A stretch of 60,000 nucleotides of DNA, from assembly GCA_014529385.2 (NCBI GenBank), contig CM043959.1, forward strand, positions 58,198,753 to 58,258,752, read 5' to 3'. The stretch is from Adiantum capillus-veneris (lineage: Eukaryota > Streptophyta > Polypodiopsida > Polypodiales > Pteridaceae). This document shows positions 59,781 through 60,000 of this stretch, in pieces. Below the pieces are notes generated by a model, which was not told the DNA's origin, ran no database searches, and was given only the letters and a program-made list of their open reading frames with translations. Position numbers and translations under genes: made by a program. Positions within the stretch are counted from its first letter, which is position 1. Each line of letters starts with the position of its first letter.

Positions 59781-60000
59781 AGAAAGCACTACATAGCTCT
59801 TAACATGTGACAGTTCTTGCAAAATGAGCCTCCCAGCTTAAAAATCAGCGCTAGCTCTTCATGCATGAGGAAAGCGCATTAAAATGCACCACTTGGCACG
59901 ATTACACGCATTTTCCCGTTTCGGGGTTCTCGGGTACATAGTGGCCTCTCGGCAGCCTGTGCAGCTTGCGACCATCCTTTGGAGAGTCAGCGTCACTGTC

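Larger units (their letters stand above)
55406..60000 (+). mobile_element. LINE family B copy B3, 5'-truncated, runs off the right edge
   Basis: Colinear with B2 from ORF1 residue about 135 onward. It has an insertion in the endonuclease (about 56943-57285) and a scrambled end: after 59640 a segment of about 120 bp repeats 59336-59460, then non-matching sequence to about 59935, then the C-terminal zinc module (GHSAACAACDHPLESQRHC-like) from 59940 to the edge. Confidence 0.85.

Overview
This is a land-plant nuclear window. It is dominated by broken retrotransposons. The only host gene I can recognise is the spindle-checkpoint gene MAD1, on the minus strand. Six MAD1 exons are visible: four at 41599-42729 and two at 8813-9302. 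Their splice sites and reading phases are compatible, and the deduced coiled-coil protein runs on without a gap across an intron of about 32.3 kb (9303-41598). The first exons lie to the right, and the part encoding the MAD2-binding region and RWD domain lies off the left edge. The giant TE-filled intron, plant-type MAD1, chromovirus Ty3 elements and many LINEs suggest a large-genome vascular plant. A fern or other seed-free plant is my guess, but the window does not prove it.

Layout, left to right. 1-543: endonuclease end of a third type of LINE (family C, minus). About 1297-1960: decayed coiled-coil ORF1-like gene (minus). 2345-3698: 5'-truncated LINE of family A (plus). About 3900-8493: LINE of family B (plus; copy B1), with its reverse-transcriptase core deleted. 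8813-9302: MAD1 exons. 10054-24692: a compound insertion bounded by a 19-bp direct repeat. It holds three family A LINEs in a row (minus; A1, A2, A3), a 255-bp hAT-type MITE inside A3, and a family C LINE (plus). About 25250-40440: a dispersed repeat split by a family B LINE (B2, 25914-39988, with a probable TSD and a poly-A tail). B2's ORF1 is split by a full-length chromovirus (26788-34380, minus) with LTRs, PBS, PPT and a 5-bp TSD, and the chromovirus pol gene is in turn replaced in part by a fragment of another LTR-like repeat (D). 41599-42729: MAD1 exons. 43245-47015: Ty3 element without LTRs (plus). 47016-50090: family A LINE (A4, minus). 51331: an isolated primer-binding site of a further LTR element. 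51710-52946: solo LTR of the chromovirus family. 54763-55405: second copy of repeat D. 55406-60000: family B LINE (B3, plus), running off the right edge.

Almost every mobile-element gene here carries stops, frameshifts or deletions. They form a fossil record whose insertion order can be read from target-site duplications. I see no tRNA, rRNA or CRISPR array, and no new multi-gene system. The most unusual items are the 32-kb MAD1 intron, the MITE carrying five copies of the palindrome GAAACGTTTC, and the repeat D.
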